Source: Ischnura elegans
Lineage: Eukaryota > Arthropoda > Insecta > Odonata > Coenagrionidae
Assembly (NCBI RefSeq): GCF_921293095.1
Contig: NC_060251.1
Location: forward strand, 62,637,585 to 62,701,584
Direction: 5' to 3'
Length of the DNA: 64,000 nt
In this document: positions 37,131 through 48,946 of the stretch, one piece after another
Layout: each line of letters begins with the position of its first letter
How positions within the stretch are numbered: the stretch's first letter is position 1
The notes under the pieces: generated by a model
Databases searched by the model: none
Seen by the model: only the letters and a program-made list of their open reading frames with translations
Told to the model about the DNA's origin: nothing
Program-made: the position numbers and the translations under genes

Positions 37131-37300
37131 ACAGGAACATTGCGTGCGTAAAGCACGTTATGGCGCGTGTGTGGTGAGAGTTGAGGGATACCTTGGGCTA
37201 ATGTAAACAAATAGAGGGTTGTCTGGTTTATTCCCCGACGAATAATGGCTATGAAGATTTCTTGGGCTTCACCCCGGGTGAGGTCATTGGATTCCTGAAT

Positions 37301-37391
37301 CCCTGAGGATGATGGGCGATTTGCACACTGAAACGTTGAGAAAAGATATGGCGGACCTGACCCTGTGCAAGAATCGAGAAATATATTCACC
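37301..37391 (+). repeat. Hammerhead-like, Penelope-type terminal repeat (copy 2)
   Basis: CCCTGAGGATGATGGG gives a perfect CTGANGA core (N = G). CACTGAAACGTTGA (GAAAC core) and GCGGACCTGACCCTGTGCAA with TCGAGAA follow. The layout parallels 711-804 and 43061-43180. The stem II pairing is weak here, so activity is doubtful. Confidence 0.45.
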
Positions 37392-37959
37392 ACTAAACGC
37401 TAGGTCTTTTTGACTGATGCGTAATTTCGAAGTACATAAAAGATTCTAACTTGCAAGAAACCTGCTACTAAGATAAATAAGAAAATACAAATGTCACCCA
37501 ATTCTAAGAACTGTAGCTCCGTACAAATGGACTTTCTATGCAGAGATCATAGTTACTTCACCAGCGTCGAGCTAACACTTGTGCTCATAATATTTTTAAG
37601 TGAACAGTAGACTCTTATGGGCGAGTGTAAGTAAGTTAAAATCATAAGTGTAGACTCTCGCCGGAAATCTGTCAACACCGTGGTCTATTAGCTACAATAA
37701 TCGCGGTCAGGAACACGAAAAAATGGAGAAATTAATGAAAAGGTTAATACCGCACCAAAACTCACCAGCAAATGACTTTACAGCACTGCTCTCTCTCTCC
37801 ACCACGAAATTCAACGTGAACTTTCTCCCGCGCTGTCCTCAGCTGCGAAATCGTCTTCATACAAGTCGGACACGAAAGCACAAGAATGAATCTTCTATGC
37901 AACACGGGAAAAGTCGTCTTCGTTCTAAGCGTTCAACTCTATGCCGCGGAGTCGACTGG
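37392..37959. other. Unassigned DNA, no gene seen
   Basis: No gene or repeat recognised. A short CT run lies at 37788-37800. Confidence 0.4.
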
Positions 37960-38205
37960 TGATCGCGGCCGGCAGCGTCGGGTTCCTATTAGAGTGTACA
38001 ACCGCGGGGGACACCCTCCCCTTACTCCGCCTCGCATGACGTCATCCACTGCGCTTTGCTGCTTTCACTCCCCACCCCACTCTCGCGCGTCACCTGCACG
38101 ACCTCAAAAAGACCCCTCCCCTCCCTCGTACCCCTCCCTCCATCCTCCCCTTCCTCTATCTTTTCCGTCCCTCATCCCTCTTTTCTCTACGCCCGCATGC
38201 GTTGC
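37960..38205. promoter_or_regulatory. CpG-rich block with CRE palindrome and polypyrimidine tract (candidate)
   Basis: Against the AT-rich background this block is CpG-rich (GATCGCGGCCGGCAGCG near 37962). It contains a perfect CRE/ATF palindrome TGACGTCA (38037-38044) and a roughly 90-base C/T-only-like strand run (38109-38198). Such features occur at promoters, but no transcript, TATA box or downstream gene is visible within the window. It could equally be a GC-rich repeat remnant. Confidence 0.25.
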
Positions 38206-38385
38206 ATTTGTGGCATGACTCCGGTCAGTGCAAAAAGTCAAGGAACTGTGAAGGTCCTCGACTGAGATGGGTGAAGTACCTATGGTACATCTACGCTGCG
38301 TTCTTATAGTACGTGTAATATTTCGACGACTGCCAAGTTAACGGCGGTGAAATATAATCCAGAGATGTATTATATTCATATACAT
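38206..38385. other. Short unassigned spacer
   Basis: Nothing recognised. Confidence 0.4.
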
Positions 38386-38850
38386 CTATTCCTACATTAT
38401 ACCGTGCGAGCCATTTCTAGGGTGTTTGGCAGGGGGTGATCAATCCTCAACATGCAAGAGGAGAATGTTAACCATTCATTTATTTGAAGGCTCCTCCTCT
38501 TTTTGTGCTCCTCACCGCGATTATTGTAGCTTGTAGGCCACAGATTAAACAGTTTCCCGAGATATACTGCATCTCTAGGATGTTTGACAGGAAGTGATCG
38601 ATCGACCACATGCACACCGTACAGTCTAAAAAAATATAACTCATGTTATTAAACGTCACATTCATGCAAAGGCAAAACTTGCCTGCGGTTAGTAATTCCT
38701 ATTGGCAAGGTTAGTACAATGGAAAAATAAAAAAATGCAATGAGTCGTCCTGACGAGTGACCCCATTCATTTTATTAATCTAGATACTTACTTTTATTAT
38801 CCCTGATAGTACGAGGAAATAAAGGCAATTTAAAAATATATCCCCATCCC
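38386..38850 (-). pseudogene. Family C retrotransposon 3' parts, two tails in tandem
   Basis: A tail-only piece (38386-38455, ATACCGTGCGAGCC...GTTTGGCAGGGGG) is followed by a longer copy (about 38558-38845). The longer copy holds the 3' UTR and the end of the RT frame (FPRTI region, CCTCGTACTATCAGGG on the minus strand). It lacks an internal RT segment exactly as the plus copy at 39850-40040 does. Confidence 0.75.
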
Positions 38851-39849
38851 CATAAAGCCTTTACTCCTTACCGGGGAATTCGGTAGTCCTCTTCGGAAAA
38901 TTTTAGGAAACTGCATGCACGAAAAAGATTTTTCTCGATTCTCTCTTTCATAAACAAGATAAAAGTTAATGAAAATTAGATTTTCGCATTAAAAAATACA
39001 GTGAAAAGTTATAATTTCAGGTGTAAAGCTTGTAAATTTTAAAAGGTAGTAAAATTCTCTCATATATCTAGAAAATGCTTTCCTTGACGCTGCACTGAAA
39101 TTTAAAAAAAGGCTAAAAAATAACCTTACGATTAACCTCTTCACAAAATCAGCAGGTTCTCTAATACCTTCATTTATTTTCACATAATATTTTATCGCTA
39201 TTCTGTAAAGAAAGCTACCAATGAAATCGCAAAATTTTATAATTGCAATAATCTTAGGTTCAAGTAATTACTTATAACGCGGGGAAAGCATTTTCATTGA
39301 AAACTTCAAAACTTGTTGTTTATTTATGTTGTACGTATATCCCCATACATTCAAGACCGAAGCCACCGCAGCAAACAGAGAAGTCTTTTTTCCGTGGATG
39401 GCACTGCTGCACAAGGAGTTCCTAAGGAACGGAGCCCCTTACCGAGTACTGAATACGTCAAATTGCCAGATATACCACCCAAATATTCGGAGTAGCATTA
39501 AGTTAGGAACGTTTTCAGGGAAAGATCTTGATCTTCGAACTGAAAAGCGGGAAGTATTCGATAAAAATACGTTAAATTTACGTTTACAAATACTATTATC
39601 TGTTGCTATGCACAAAAACAAACGTACTCTTCACTTTTATCACCCCGATGAGGCCAAAGGGATTTTCTGATGGTAAATATATATGTTTAATGATTGTGGT
39701 CATCACTTCGTGCAGCTCCCATTTGACCGCGGTTTCACGAGTGGGCTATTGCCACCGCTCCACCGCGCACCTTTCAAAAGCCTAACTTAGAATATACATA
39801 TACAGAATATGGTACCTCATGAAGTAGGACTGACAGCTGATATGTATGG
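38851..39849. other. Unassigned DNA between inverted family C copies
   Basis: A 114-codon plus frame (39326-39670) has no recognisable domain. Otherwise AT-rich. Confidence 0.4.
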
Positions 39850-40040
39850 AGAACAGCGCAGGGCGGCCAGATTCCTGATGAGTCGTAACAGATAAATAGT
39901 TTAGTGTTACCAATATGTTTGGCGAGTTAGGATGGGGATATATTTTTTAATTGCCTTTATTTCCTCGTACTATCAGGGATAATAAAAGTATCTAGATTAA
40001 TAAAATGTATGGCATCTCTCGTCAGGACTCATTGCATTTT
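39850..40040 (+). pseudogene. Family C retrotransposon with internal deletion
   Basis: GAACAGCGCAGGGCGGCCAG encodes VQRRAAR. After GAGTTAGGATGGGGATATAT the sequence jumps to TTGCCTTTATTTCCTCGTAC, skipping roughly 150-200 bp that are present in the 32478-33062 copy. It ends in TCATTGCATTTTTTT. The inverted copy at 38735-38845 shares this junction. Confidence 0.75.
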
Positions 40041-40044
40041 TTTT

Positions 40045-41607
40045 ATTTTACTATTTATTAGGTACTATTTTTCCAAATGTAAAACATCTTGGTTGAAACG
40101 CTCACTGTGTTCATCTATAACAGCGCTGAGTTTTGGTGGAAAAAGGCAAGGTGTGAGTCGAGAAATTATTTTAAAAAATCATATTGCAGCTCATTTTTTG
40201 GTACAATTAATTATATGAGCCACCAGATCATGATAATTTTCAGCCATGATATTTCCTAAAGAATGTCCAGATACATTTCTGAATGCGTTCCACGCGCTTT
40301 TTTCCGTTGACCTCAATTGCTGTTGAAATTCCGAATCCTTCAGCGCTTCCCTAATCTGTGGCCCGATACAAATTCCTTCTTTGATCTTTGCCTCACTTAA
40401 TTGAAGGACTTTTTGTTTCAAATAAGAAAAATCAGCACTATATTTGTCCATTGCTTTGACAAAATTGAAAAAGTCCTCATTTCATATGCAGACGTGGAAA
40501 AAGAATATTTTTTGGATCGGCCCAAGGCTGATAAAGGACATTTTTGGATCCAGGAACGAGTTCTTTATGTTCCGGAAAATTTTTCTTTCAAGTAATAATT
40601 CTTTTCTGTCTCTTATATCCCACTCGCAGATGAAGCAACAACATTTCGCATAACCAAGCTGTAAGCATAGTCAAATTGCAATTACTTTTAAGTGGCCTCA
40701 AATTTTCCATTTATATTTTTCGTAGTGATTTTTTTCTTAAAGTAACTGCATATTCTCGTAAAATTCTTTCATTTCAGTTTAATGAGTTAACAGTATTAAT
40801 GGGAGCTCATTGCCATTATGTAAGAGATTAGTCTTTAATATAACCTAGGAGGAGTAAATGAACAAACGTAATCATCTGTGTTGAATTCAAAATTAAGAGT
40901 ATCCATAACGGAGAGAACATCATTGCAAAAATCAAATGGTTTTCTAGAGAAAAAATCAATTCCAATTTGCCATGGCGAGATCGAGACATTAAAAGTTTCG
41001 TATGTGGATCCAGAATTTCCAACCAATCTTTAGGACCAATCGTGGTCCTAATATTTCACCCTACTTTTTTGATAAAATTTTAACCGTGTACTTGATCATT
41101 TAAATTCTCTTGCGCTATAAAATGAGGTCCATCAGATGTACTCGCTCCAAAATTTGGGTCCTCCGAGTTTCCGAATCCTTCCTCATCACGTTCTCGATTA
41201 CTTTCTGAATCTTCGCTAAGACTAACATTCTCCACTGGTTCCGGCTCTTGTACATTTTCAGAGTGAGGGAACATTAGTATCGCTGATTCAAAGTTGTCTG
41301 GATATTTTACTGTGTGTTTTGACTTCAGTGTAATCCGTTTCATTTTTTCAACAAAAATAACAGTCTGAAGAAGGATCCGCCAAATCATGGGAATGGCAAA
41401 TTCCTTATGACGCTGTCCCTTAGTCCAACCAGTAAGAAGCCCTACACTGGTGCCTCACAACACATGGGGAGTCCATCCTTTATCTTGGACTCCCAACAGG
41501 CAGTCAAAAAAAGCTTATGTATGAAAAAGGGAGTAATTTTCCACCTTTGAGCCTTAAAAGTAATTTCAACGTAAACATAACAAAAGTCATCTGGATGGTT
41601 CACGCAC
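40045..41607 (-). pseudogene. Decayed copy of a large uncharacterised metazoan protein family
   Basis: On the minus strand, pieces in changing frames follow one order. They are NPDDFCYVYVEITFKAQR (near 41600), QDKGWTPHVL, EFAIPMIWR and SKHTVKYPDNFESAI, then an acidic PxSENVQEPEPVEN region with DPNFGASTSDGPHF and NLNDQV. FCNDVLSVMDTLNFEFN (near 40900), ADPKNILFPRLHMK, AKIKEGICIGPQIREALKD, MAENYHDLV and IDEHSERFNQDV (near 40080) complete the series. I recall this order from a large, uncharacterised family expanded in arthropods and cnidarians (...SKHTVKYP..., ...KEGIFxGPQIR..., ...DEHGERFHQDI). Stops, frameshifts and loss of the central part make it a pseudogene. The lack of introns suggests a retrocopy or mobile-element origin. 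Confidence 0.65.
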
Positions 41608-41971
41608 TATCTCGGCTTGAATAAAGCTAAGCCACTTCTCAGCGATTACATTATAATAAGCTGTAATTTCCTGCGATCAATAGTTTCCTCAAACTTTTCT
41701 GAAACAACTCGGTTGAAACCAATTTGATTCCAATGTGCATCACTCTTTTATATTTTGAATTCATAAGTTAGAAGCAAGATTATTCCATGCAAGCTAAATT
41801 TTAATGCGCCATTGTGGGTACTTAAGCACTGCATTTTTAATCAAGAGAAACTCACGATTCCCCAAAAAATATAGGGGGTAGGATGTGCCGCGTAAGTTCA
41901 GTCCTACTGGACTACAGTCTACGCCAGAGAGAGGCTCACGGGCGCCGCGCCGATTACATTACAGCTACAGC
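41608..41971. other. Unassigned spacer
   Basis: May contain a little more of the pseudogene's 5' end. Nothing else is seen. Confidence 0.4.
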
Positions 41972-42021
41972 TGCATCTACATAATAACCTGCGAGCCACG
42001 TCTAGGGTGTTTAACAGGGGA
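41972..42021 (-). repeat. Family A 3' tail only
   Basis: GCATCTACATAATAACCTGC followed by GAGCCACGTCTAGGGTGTTT is a slightly diverged reverse complement of the family A 3' terminus. Confidence 0.8.
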
Positions 42022-43060
42022 GCACGCATTAGGAACCGCCGACGACCAGAGACCGGAAGTCTTAGCCACTGAATGTTTGTCCAACCATACATGCGTCGGC
42101 AGTGGATTTGCGCAAATAAATAATTTTCACGGGCACAAAAAAGCGAGTCACAGCGGATGCAGTATCGCGCGATTGTCAACAAACACCCACGTCAATCTTA
42201 GCGATGATACGACGTTTTTTCTTAAAAGACCGTAAATACTGCAATGGGAGATAGATAAAAGTATGCATACAACTAAACTTCCTGTTGAAAATAAGATTTT
42301 TTCTTGAAAAAGATCTATTACGTCAATCAATAACTTGTATTGGAGTACGATTTCACCGTTGATTAAATAGAAGAAAATGTTTTCGCAGTATTGAGAATCG
42401 GATATCTTTTATTCGTCCGGTCTTTTTCGGAGTGATCCGAAATTATTATGCTCGTTCTAGAGGTTATTTTATAAATATTTATTGGCGCAAATCATCATGG
42501 GACACGTGACACATGGGTGATACTAACATCCGTGAGGAATGATGTCTTCCGATTTCCCCTCTTTGGTGGGTCCACGGTAGCTCACAATGCTATATAAGCA
42601 GAGGCCCACAGCATTTCCAAGTCACTTTTCCCAGGACTGCGGAATTGAGAAGACCAGATGCATATGATCCAGAATCATCCCATATGATGTATTCGGTAGT
42701 ATTCAAACTCAATGAATACGCCAATGCTTGCAGTATCTTTCACCTGATAGACTCATAATAATGTTACTGTAAGTATATTTAAATACGAAATAATGAATAA
42801 ACGGCCTAAATGTTTGCTTCACATTGCTGGCATCTGGAAATTTTCATATCAATACGTTACATTATACTTCATTGCGTTGGATTTATTAACACTTTGGGTG
42901 CCAAGGGCGTAATATTACGCCACGTAAAATTCTTCGATTTTTGTTACCTACGTAATTTTACGCCATCCGTCTCTTGAAAAATCGTAGCCTGCCATTTTTC
43001 AACTTAGTGGTGCTAACCTCTAAATAAACAAATGAAAAAAACGATAGAAAAAAGACTTTT
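42022..43060. other. Unassigned DNA, no gene seen
   Basis: Short frames on both strands without domains. A palindromic TTACG/CGTAA theme occurs near 42910-42965 (AATATTACGCCACGTAAAAT, CGTAATTTTACG). Not assigned. Confidence 0.4.
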
Positions 43061-43180
43061 CGATGAACGAGTTTTCTGGGCATCATGCCCTCATGGCGAT
43101 AGACAACTCGTTCATCGAAACATCGGCCAAGATGGAGTTGGAGAACCTGACCCGGTGGAAATCCTGAGTAACCTTCCACA
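43061..43180 (+). repeat. Hammerhead-like, Penelope-type terminal repeat (copy 3)
   Basis: CGATGAACGAGTT (43061-43073) pairs perfectly with AACTCGTTCATCG (about 43105-43117). Within the loop is a second hairpin, GGGCATCATGCCC. GAAACATCGG follows at once, then the family tail GGAGTTGGAGAACCTGACCC and GGTGGAAATCCTGAG. The order is stem II then GAAAC as in hammerhead ribozymes, with a CGATGA core 1. Repeat status is firm (compare 711-804); ribozyme status is inference. Confidence 0.5.
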
Positions 43181-43325
43181 ATTCTATACGCCAGTAAAGC
43201 CTGTGATCATTCTTCGCTTTTGCTTAATGTTAAATTATTAGAGTCAAAATGTATTTCCAGGAATGTCATTTTTCAAAAATTTTCTCAGCCCCCCTGTTAC
43301 CCTGAAGGGGGGTCGTCACCCCAGG

Positions 43326-43628
43326 CAGGGGCGCAGCTAAGAATTAAGGCTAGGGGGGGTTTTAGGCGCAACTAATACTTATAGGAGTGGGGGTATTGCA
43401 TACCCACCAGGGTAAGCAGGAATTGCAGGGGCCCTCCTCCAGAAAATTTTCGTGAATAATGGTTCAAAATGGCGAGTTTTACAGCTTTCTATGGGATATT
43501 TGATTAATCCTTACACTATTCTATAAGTAATACTGATCGAAAGAAGTAAAATGCTTTAAACTTAAAAATTTCTCTGAGCTCTGTTGGGGGGGGTTTATCC
43601 TTCCAAACCCCCCCTTGCTGTGCCACTG
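43326..43628. mobile_element. hAT-type MITE with perfect 8-bp duplication ACCCCAGG
   Basis: A 303-bp element. The left end is CAGGGGCGCAGCTAAG and the right end, reverse complemented, is CAGTGGCACAGCAAGG. G-runs and C-runs sit just inside each end (about 43350-43357 and 43607-43614). It is flanked by identical ACCCCAGG at 43318-43325 and 43629-43636. CAGNGGC ends with an 8-bp duplication fit the hAT superfamily (family knowledge). Related to the element at 61044-61289. Confidence 0.9.
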
Positions 43629-43636
43629 ACCCCAGG

Positions 43637-46600
43637 CCATCCCATCCCCCAAAGTATACTCCTAGTTACACCACAGGTCTACACACATGCGGACGCACAT
43701 AGATGTCAATGTTGTGGAGCAGGATATGAAACGATCCTGTGCTCATTATACAGAAATCGATTTTTCCATTGTTTGTCGCTCAGCTTGTCTAAAAAATCCT
43801 ACTATGTGACCATGAGTTTCAAGTTCGAAAATTCCCACTTCTCTGGGTACAATCCTTCTGGAGACACGCTGGGTGACCTCCTGGTATATGATATTCCTAT
43901 ATATGATTGGATAATTTTGTATGCATATTATGAACCTCATTATAATATCACATTGAACCTTTCAGCCTTCCAAAGCCTTCTACTCCAACCAGACATTGAC
44001 AAAATGTTATAATTAAAAGTATTTATTAAAGATCTGAAGTTTAATGGGTAGCATGCTAGTACATACATATTACGTACTCTAATCAGTGACATCGTCACTA
44101 CCCATAACACGAACAATGCTTTCTAAAATCAAAGACTGTAAAGGAATTAAAATTCTCCAATTTCATTACTAACTTAAGCTTTTATACAAATAAATCATAA
44201 GAAAGGTTTACATTTCATGTATATTAAATAAATTATTGAAACATTTACAGACAACATCTGAAATACAGCACAATTATGCCTACATGAATATTTATATCCA
44301 TTCTCCTTCCATGGCACATTCAGAATAAATATACACTATGAAAGATATCAGGTGAATTAATGGCATAAAAACAATTTGAAATTTTTTTTTGTAAAGTGAA
44401 TAACTGCTGACCAGAAAGAAAGAGGGAATTTTGATCTCTAAGGCCAATCTTTTTTCACAATCATAAGAGTTTGTATTTTATATTGTTGCCGACCAAAATT
44501 AAATCAGATAACTTTACTCATAGTCATGACAGTGAAACCTTGTCAGTATATTCCAAAGACCATTACATTCATACATATCCATCAAAAATTCCTAATCTAT
44601 GCCATCTTAAGATAACCATCTTACATTCCACAGTAAGAATGTATGGTGCATTAAAGTATTCACTTCCTTTATTTATTTTGGAACAAAGAGGAATCAACAT
44701 AAACCCAAGATAATAAGGGCAATCATTTTCAATGCAAGGAAGGCTATGGGCATATTAGTGGATCCTTATGAGATTGGCAATCATTGTATTATTCCATCCA
44801 TTTTTCATAAACCATACTTTATGGTGCACCCAATGAGAGTAAAATCTTTCTCTGTAACTTAATTCCTTGAGCTGCAAAAAGAGTTTACTTGATACATGCA
44901 AGGAAAAAATATTGATCAATTATTAAAGGCCCACATTAATTCAGATTTTGAAATTATTAAGCCAATCCTATCACTAGAAAATGTGTGAAGGAACATCAGT
45001 TTTTCCTAATAAAATCCCTCATTATCTATCCAAAACTCTTTGAGTGATAAACAAAAAAATCTTAATTAAGCCTATTAAATTAAATTATTGTTCTCTTGTA
45101 ATCCAATAATATTGGATTAATGATGCATTAATATAACAATTAAATACACTGCTCACCATTGAGATTTCAAGACAATTTTTTTTCGATATACAAAAATTCT
45201 TATGTTTCACCCACAGAATGTTTGTTCATCATAATGATTACAGTCACAAGGTTTCACCTCTATTAAAATCTTCCGGCATACTATTCAATAAATTATCAAT
45301 TTTAAAGAAAATATTTGAAAATAATCAAAGTTTTTTCCATAAATTCTTATATGACCCATGATATGAAAATAATGTCAACATTCTTCATTCCTCTAAAACT
45401 TTAAATAGGTATATATTTAGTCCTAACTATTACTCTGGGGTAGGAGTGAATCATAGGTACCCGCATACCCACCATTTGTCTGTTGCCAGTGCCTTACTAT
45501 ATGTACTCAAATACCCAGATACCCATAGGAATAGGAATAGAAAAATACCTTATGCCCTGAGACATATAGTTAAATGCCTCTGTGACTCTCATTAACCTTG
45601 ATGAATACAAAATGTATCCTTGGGTACATACTGACATCCATGCATTCGAGTACCAAGACAAATGCATAGGTATGCCAATACCTGTCCAAATAATTGATCA
45701 TTGGTATTCAAGTACATTTTGCACTCTCCCACTCCAGAGTACAGCAAAATGCATGACAAATTAAAAATATATATATGTCACCAGTGTCTCTATTTGCTGA
45801 ATCTGCCCACTTAAGAATGTGTACATGAATGATGAAGCACAATTTTCCTAACTTTAAATTCACAAGTCCATGGTATATTTTGCTTTTTCTAAAGTAACAT
45901 AGATATTTTGACACAAGTCAAGAGAAAATTAATAAGAGCCTGCAGCATTGAATTTATTGAAACTGGCAATTTTATTAATCTCATTGTCCTCAATGGTCAC
46001 AACTTTCAGCAATGTGAATTATTAATCACTTTACTCATGTATCCAAAAATTACTTCTCAATCAATAATTTTAGTTTATTTGCTCATTTTTGAGGAAAACA
46101 ATTGACTCAGGTCACAGGCTTTGTCACTCACCAATTTCACTAGTCGTAAAAGGGTGAATATGTTTGTGATAATGGAATACTTTGACTGACTTACTCATAC
46201 AGACTTCCAATTTGTCAAGACAGTAACAGTAAATAGCTCCAGAGTTCCACCAAACTAGAGAGAAAACTTTGTGTTTCCGTGATGAGTAGACAATTCTTAT
46301 TACCCCTTCATGAATCATATTATTTTATTCATTAGGGGCTTAAAATGTTTTCATGCACTGTAAAACATTTAAATGAAAGGGCATCAATTATATGTCATTT
46401 GATTAAATCATCATTGGATTTTCTACGCACCATTTCCATACCCAGTACCCCTAACACTCCCCTTCTCTCTTTCCTATTGTTCTTTCCCATACAAAGAACT
46501 AGTTTTTCAACGGAATGGGCACAATAGATCAATGTAATGATGGGCCAGGAATATACAGTGAAATTGCTATGCAAATAATCATGAATGGAAATGGATTATT

Positions 46601-46857
46601 TATGCCTTTTGATTTTCCATTTGGGATTCCCCCATTACAATTTGACCTGTCTGCTAACCTTAGAATTCGATGGTAGCAGTATCCAGAGGTAATTTTTCAG
46701 ATTGCTGAGGCAAGCCAGCATCCATAACCATAATATCTGTGGTGAGAATCTGTCACTGGCCATTGAAAATTGAGCATAAAGCATAAAAAGTAACAAAACA
46801 GGGGTGAAAGATAGAGTATACACCCAGGAATGAAATAAATTTATGGAGATTCACGAT
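43637..46857. other. Unassigned AT-rich DNA left of Sulf
   Basis: A 142-codon plus frame (43584-44012) overlaps the MITE and has no recognisable domain. Repeated GGTAYCC-like words occur at 45440-45720. The right part could be distal Sulf 3' UTR, but I have no evidence for that. Confidence 0.35.
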
Positions 46858-46863
46858 TTTATT
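46858..46863 (-). terminator. Candidate polyadenylation signal AATAAA for Sulf
   Basis: TTTATT on the plus strand is AATAAA on the minus strand. It is the first canonical hexamer I find downstream of the Sulf stop codon, about 2.1 kb away. This would imply a long but not unusual 3' UTR. Variant hexamers closer in were not excluded. Confidence 0.3.
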
Positions 46864-48946
46864 TCAAGCAGACTCAATGTCAGCACAATGGTGTGGACTT
46901 GGTGTTGGTGTCAGCAGCCTTCAGGTCTAATCAGGACAGAAAATCAAAGCTCTAGCGCATGCCATAATAAATTCTATCTCTAGGCATATTGCCTGTGTAA
47001 TGACTTTGAATGTTTGCCATCCATACTTTTGTTGAGCCTACTTTTGGAATAATTTTCTTTGAATACCAGGTGGATTTGTAGTTTGATCCATCACATTGTG
47101 CCCTCTAAAAATGCCTAGCACAAATTTTCAAATGCATTCCAATGATTGCCATCAATGCACCTTTTCGGTTTGGCTCAATCAAAAGGAGATTATAATTCTC
47201 TCTCCCAATTCTAACAGCACAAGATAAATGCAATGAAGTACGAAACATAGAAGACAGAAGAAGTGGACACAATAATATCATTTTACGATTGAGCAATAGC
47301 TACCACATTATTTGCGGATTGCACAGAAAAATGCAATATGTACCTGGTTATGATAACCAGGAACTACATCAGGGAACTGACTATGTTAAAATTTCTGACA
47401 AAATGGATCCATTTCAATCAAAGTATTTTTGGACAAAATTATGTCTATTCCAGAAGAGAAAAAATAGGCCCAAAAAGGATGATTTACAAGTGCATTAGAA
47501 AAGACATAGAGGGAATGTGATGTAGCAACAGAATTACTCCAAACACAGATTCAAATATATGCATCCTTATTGCTAAACAAACATACACTGAATACAAAAT
47601 CCTAATAGATGTCTTAAGTTATTCATAAATAAGAAATGAACAGTTCGGTCCACATTCCAACATAAATATACATAACTGTTATTCTTTGGAATCCATAGAT
47701 TTCCAGGAGCACTTAGTAAGCCACACTAATGTTCTTACCTCAATGCTGCTAGAAGCCACTTCATAATATCAAAGCAGTAGGACCATTTTTAGAGAGACAT
47801 AATTTCGGGCAGATACAACATCTAAAATTCCTCACACAATTGACTATGTTGATCTGTTGTGAAGTTTTATCACATATTGTCCTAAAAAATAAAGACTCCT
47901 GTTCATGCCTACAGACTAAAAGATGCTTGGGTCAGTCACGCATTTGATATGATATTTCACAGACATACAAAAAAAGCTTCAACTAAGTCCTTGACTGCAC
48001 TCACCTTCTGCAAAATCAGAGGCCCAAAGAGGCAAGCACCTATGACATCACACATAAAAAGCATAGCTTGAAACATTTTGATAGATCTTGTAGCTAAACG
48101 CTCCTCAAATTCTTCTTCAACCAACCTCCTTCCACTAAAAATGCACTAATGAGGAATTGCACAAACAGTTTTTACTGCACACAAGCAATCGATGGGTAAC
48201 ACACCACCTACTTCATACAGCCTTCAAAATGCATTTCCAACATACCTGCTTGGTAAATGCAGAAGGAACTCTACCTTGCGATCACACTTTGAGGTGACCC
48301 TCTTGCCTATCTCTGAGGAATGCTTTGTGCATATCATAATAGGTGATTCAGAGCAATAAATAAATACATTTACCAGAGTCCTACAGCCTGAAAAGCATTA
48401 AAGCACTCCTCACTGGGGTCCATTCTCTAAGAGAGTACATATTCCTTTGAAGAGAGTCCGACACTTTCTACCCAAGAGACATGATTCTCAAATTGGGGAA
48501 ATCGACTAGTGGAATAAAGAATACACAGAACACTTTCCTACTCGCATTCTTGCAGAATACACATACAATGCTATTTCCTTGTCACCGCATAGACGGTGAC
48601 TGGTGAATATATCACTGCTTCCTCACCCAGCATCGGCAGACATCCACCGACAAAGGGAGATGAACTAAAACCCAAGCAGGTTGCTTCCGTACACAAACTT
48701 CTGAGGGATGTTGAAAGCTTTTATCCCCACATTTGTTTAAGTCAACATCTTCCAAGCACTATTGAGTAACCTACAGAAAAAATGCAAGATTGTAGCTTAG
48801 GGTTTGGTGAGAGTTTTTTCCTCCAGAAGTTTGTGATTCAGCCAGCAAGTGCATCAGGTGAGTTCCTGAATGATGCCTGCCTCCATGTGGCTGACTGAAT
48901 ATTCCTGTGTCTCCTTCTGCCTTTGAGTTTCGGACCATTGCCGTTC
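46864..48946 (-). other. Putative Sulf 3' UTR
   Basis: Lies between the stop codon and the first canonical AATAAA on the minus strand. No transposon was recognised here, unlike most of the window, and no convincing frame. That fits transcribed UTR but does not prove it. Confidence 0.35.

Noticed and set aside
36869..37393. 174-codon minus-strand open frame
   Set aside because: It spans a MITE and a Penelope-type tail, so its length is explained by repeats. No domain is recognisable.
45430..45730. Clustered GGTAYCC-like words
   Set aside because: Spacing is irregular and there is no consistent period. Treated as low-complexity sequence.
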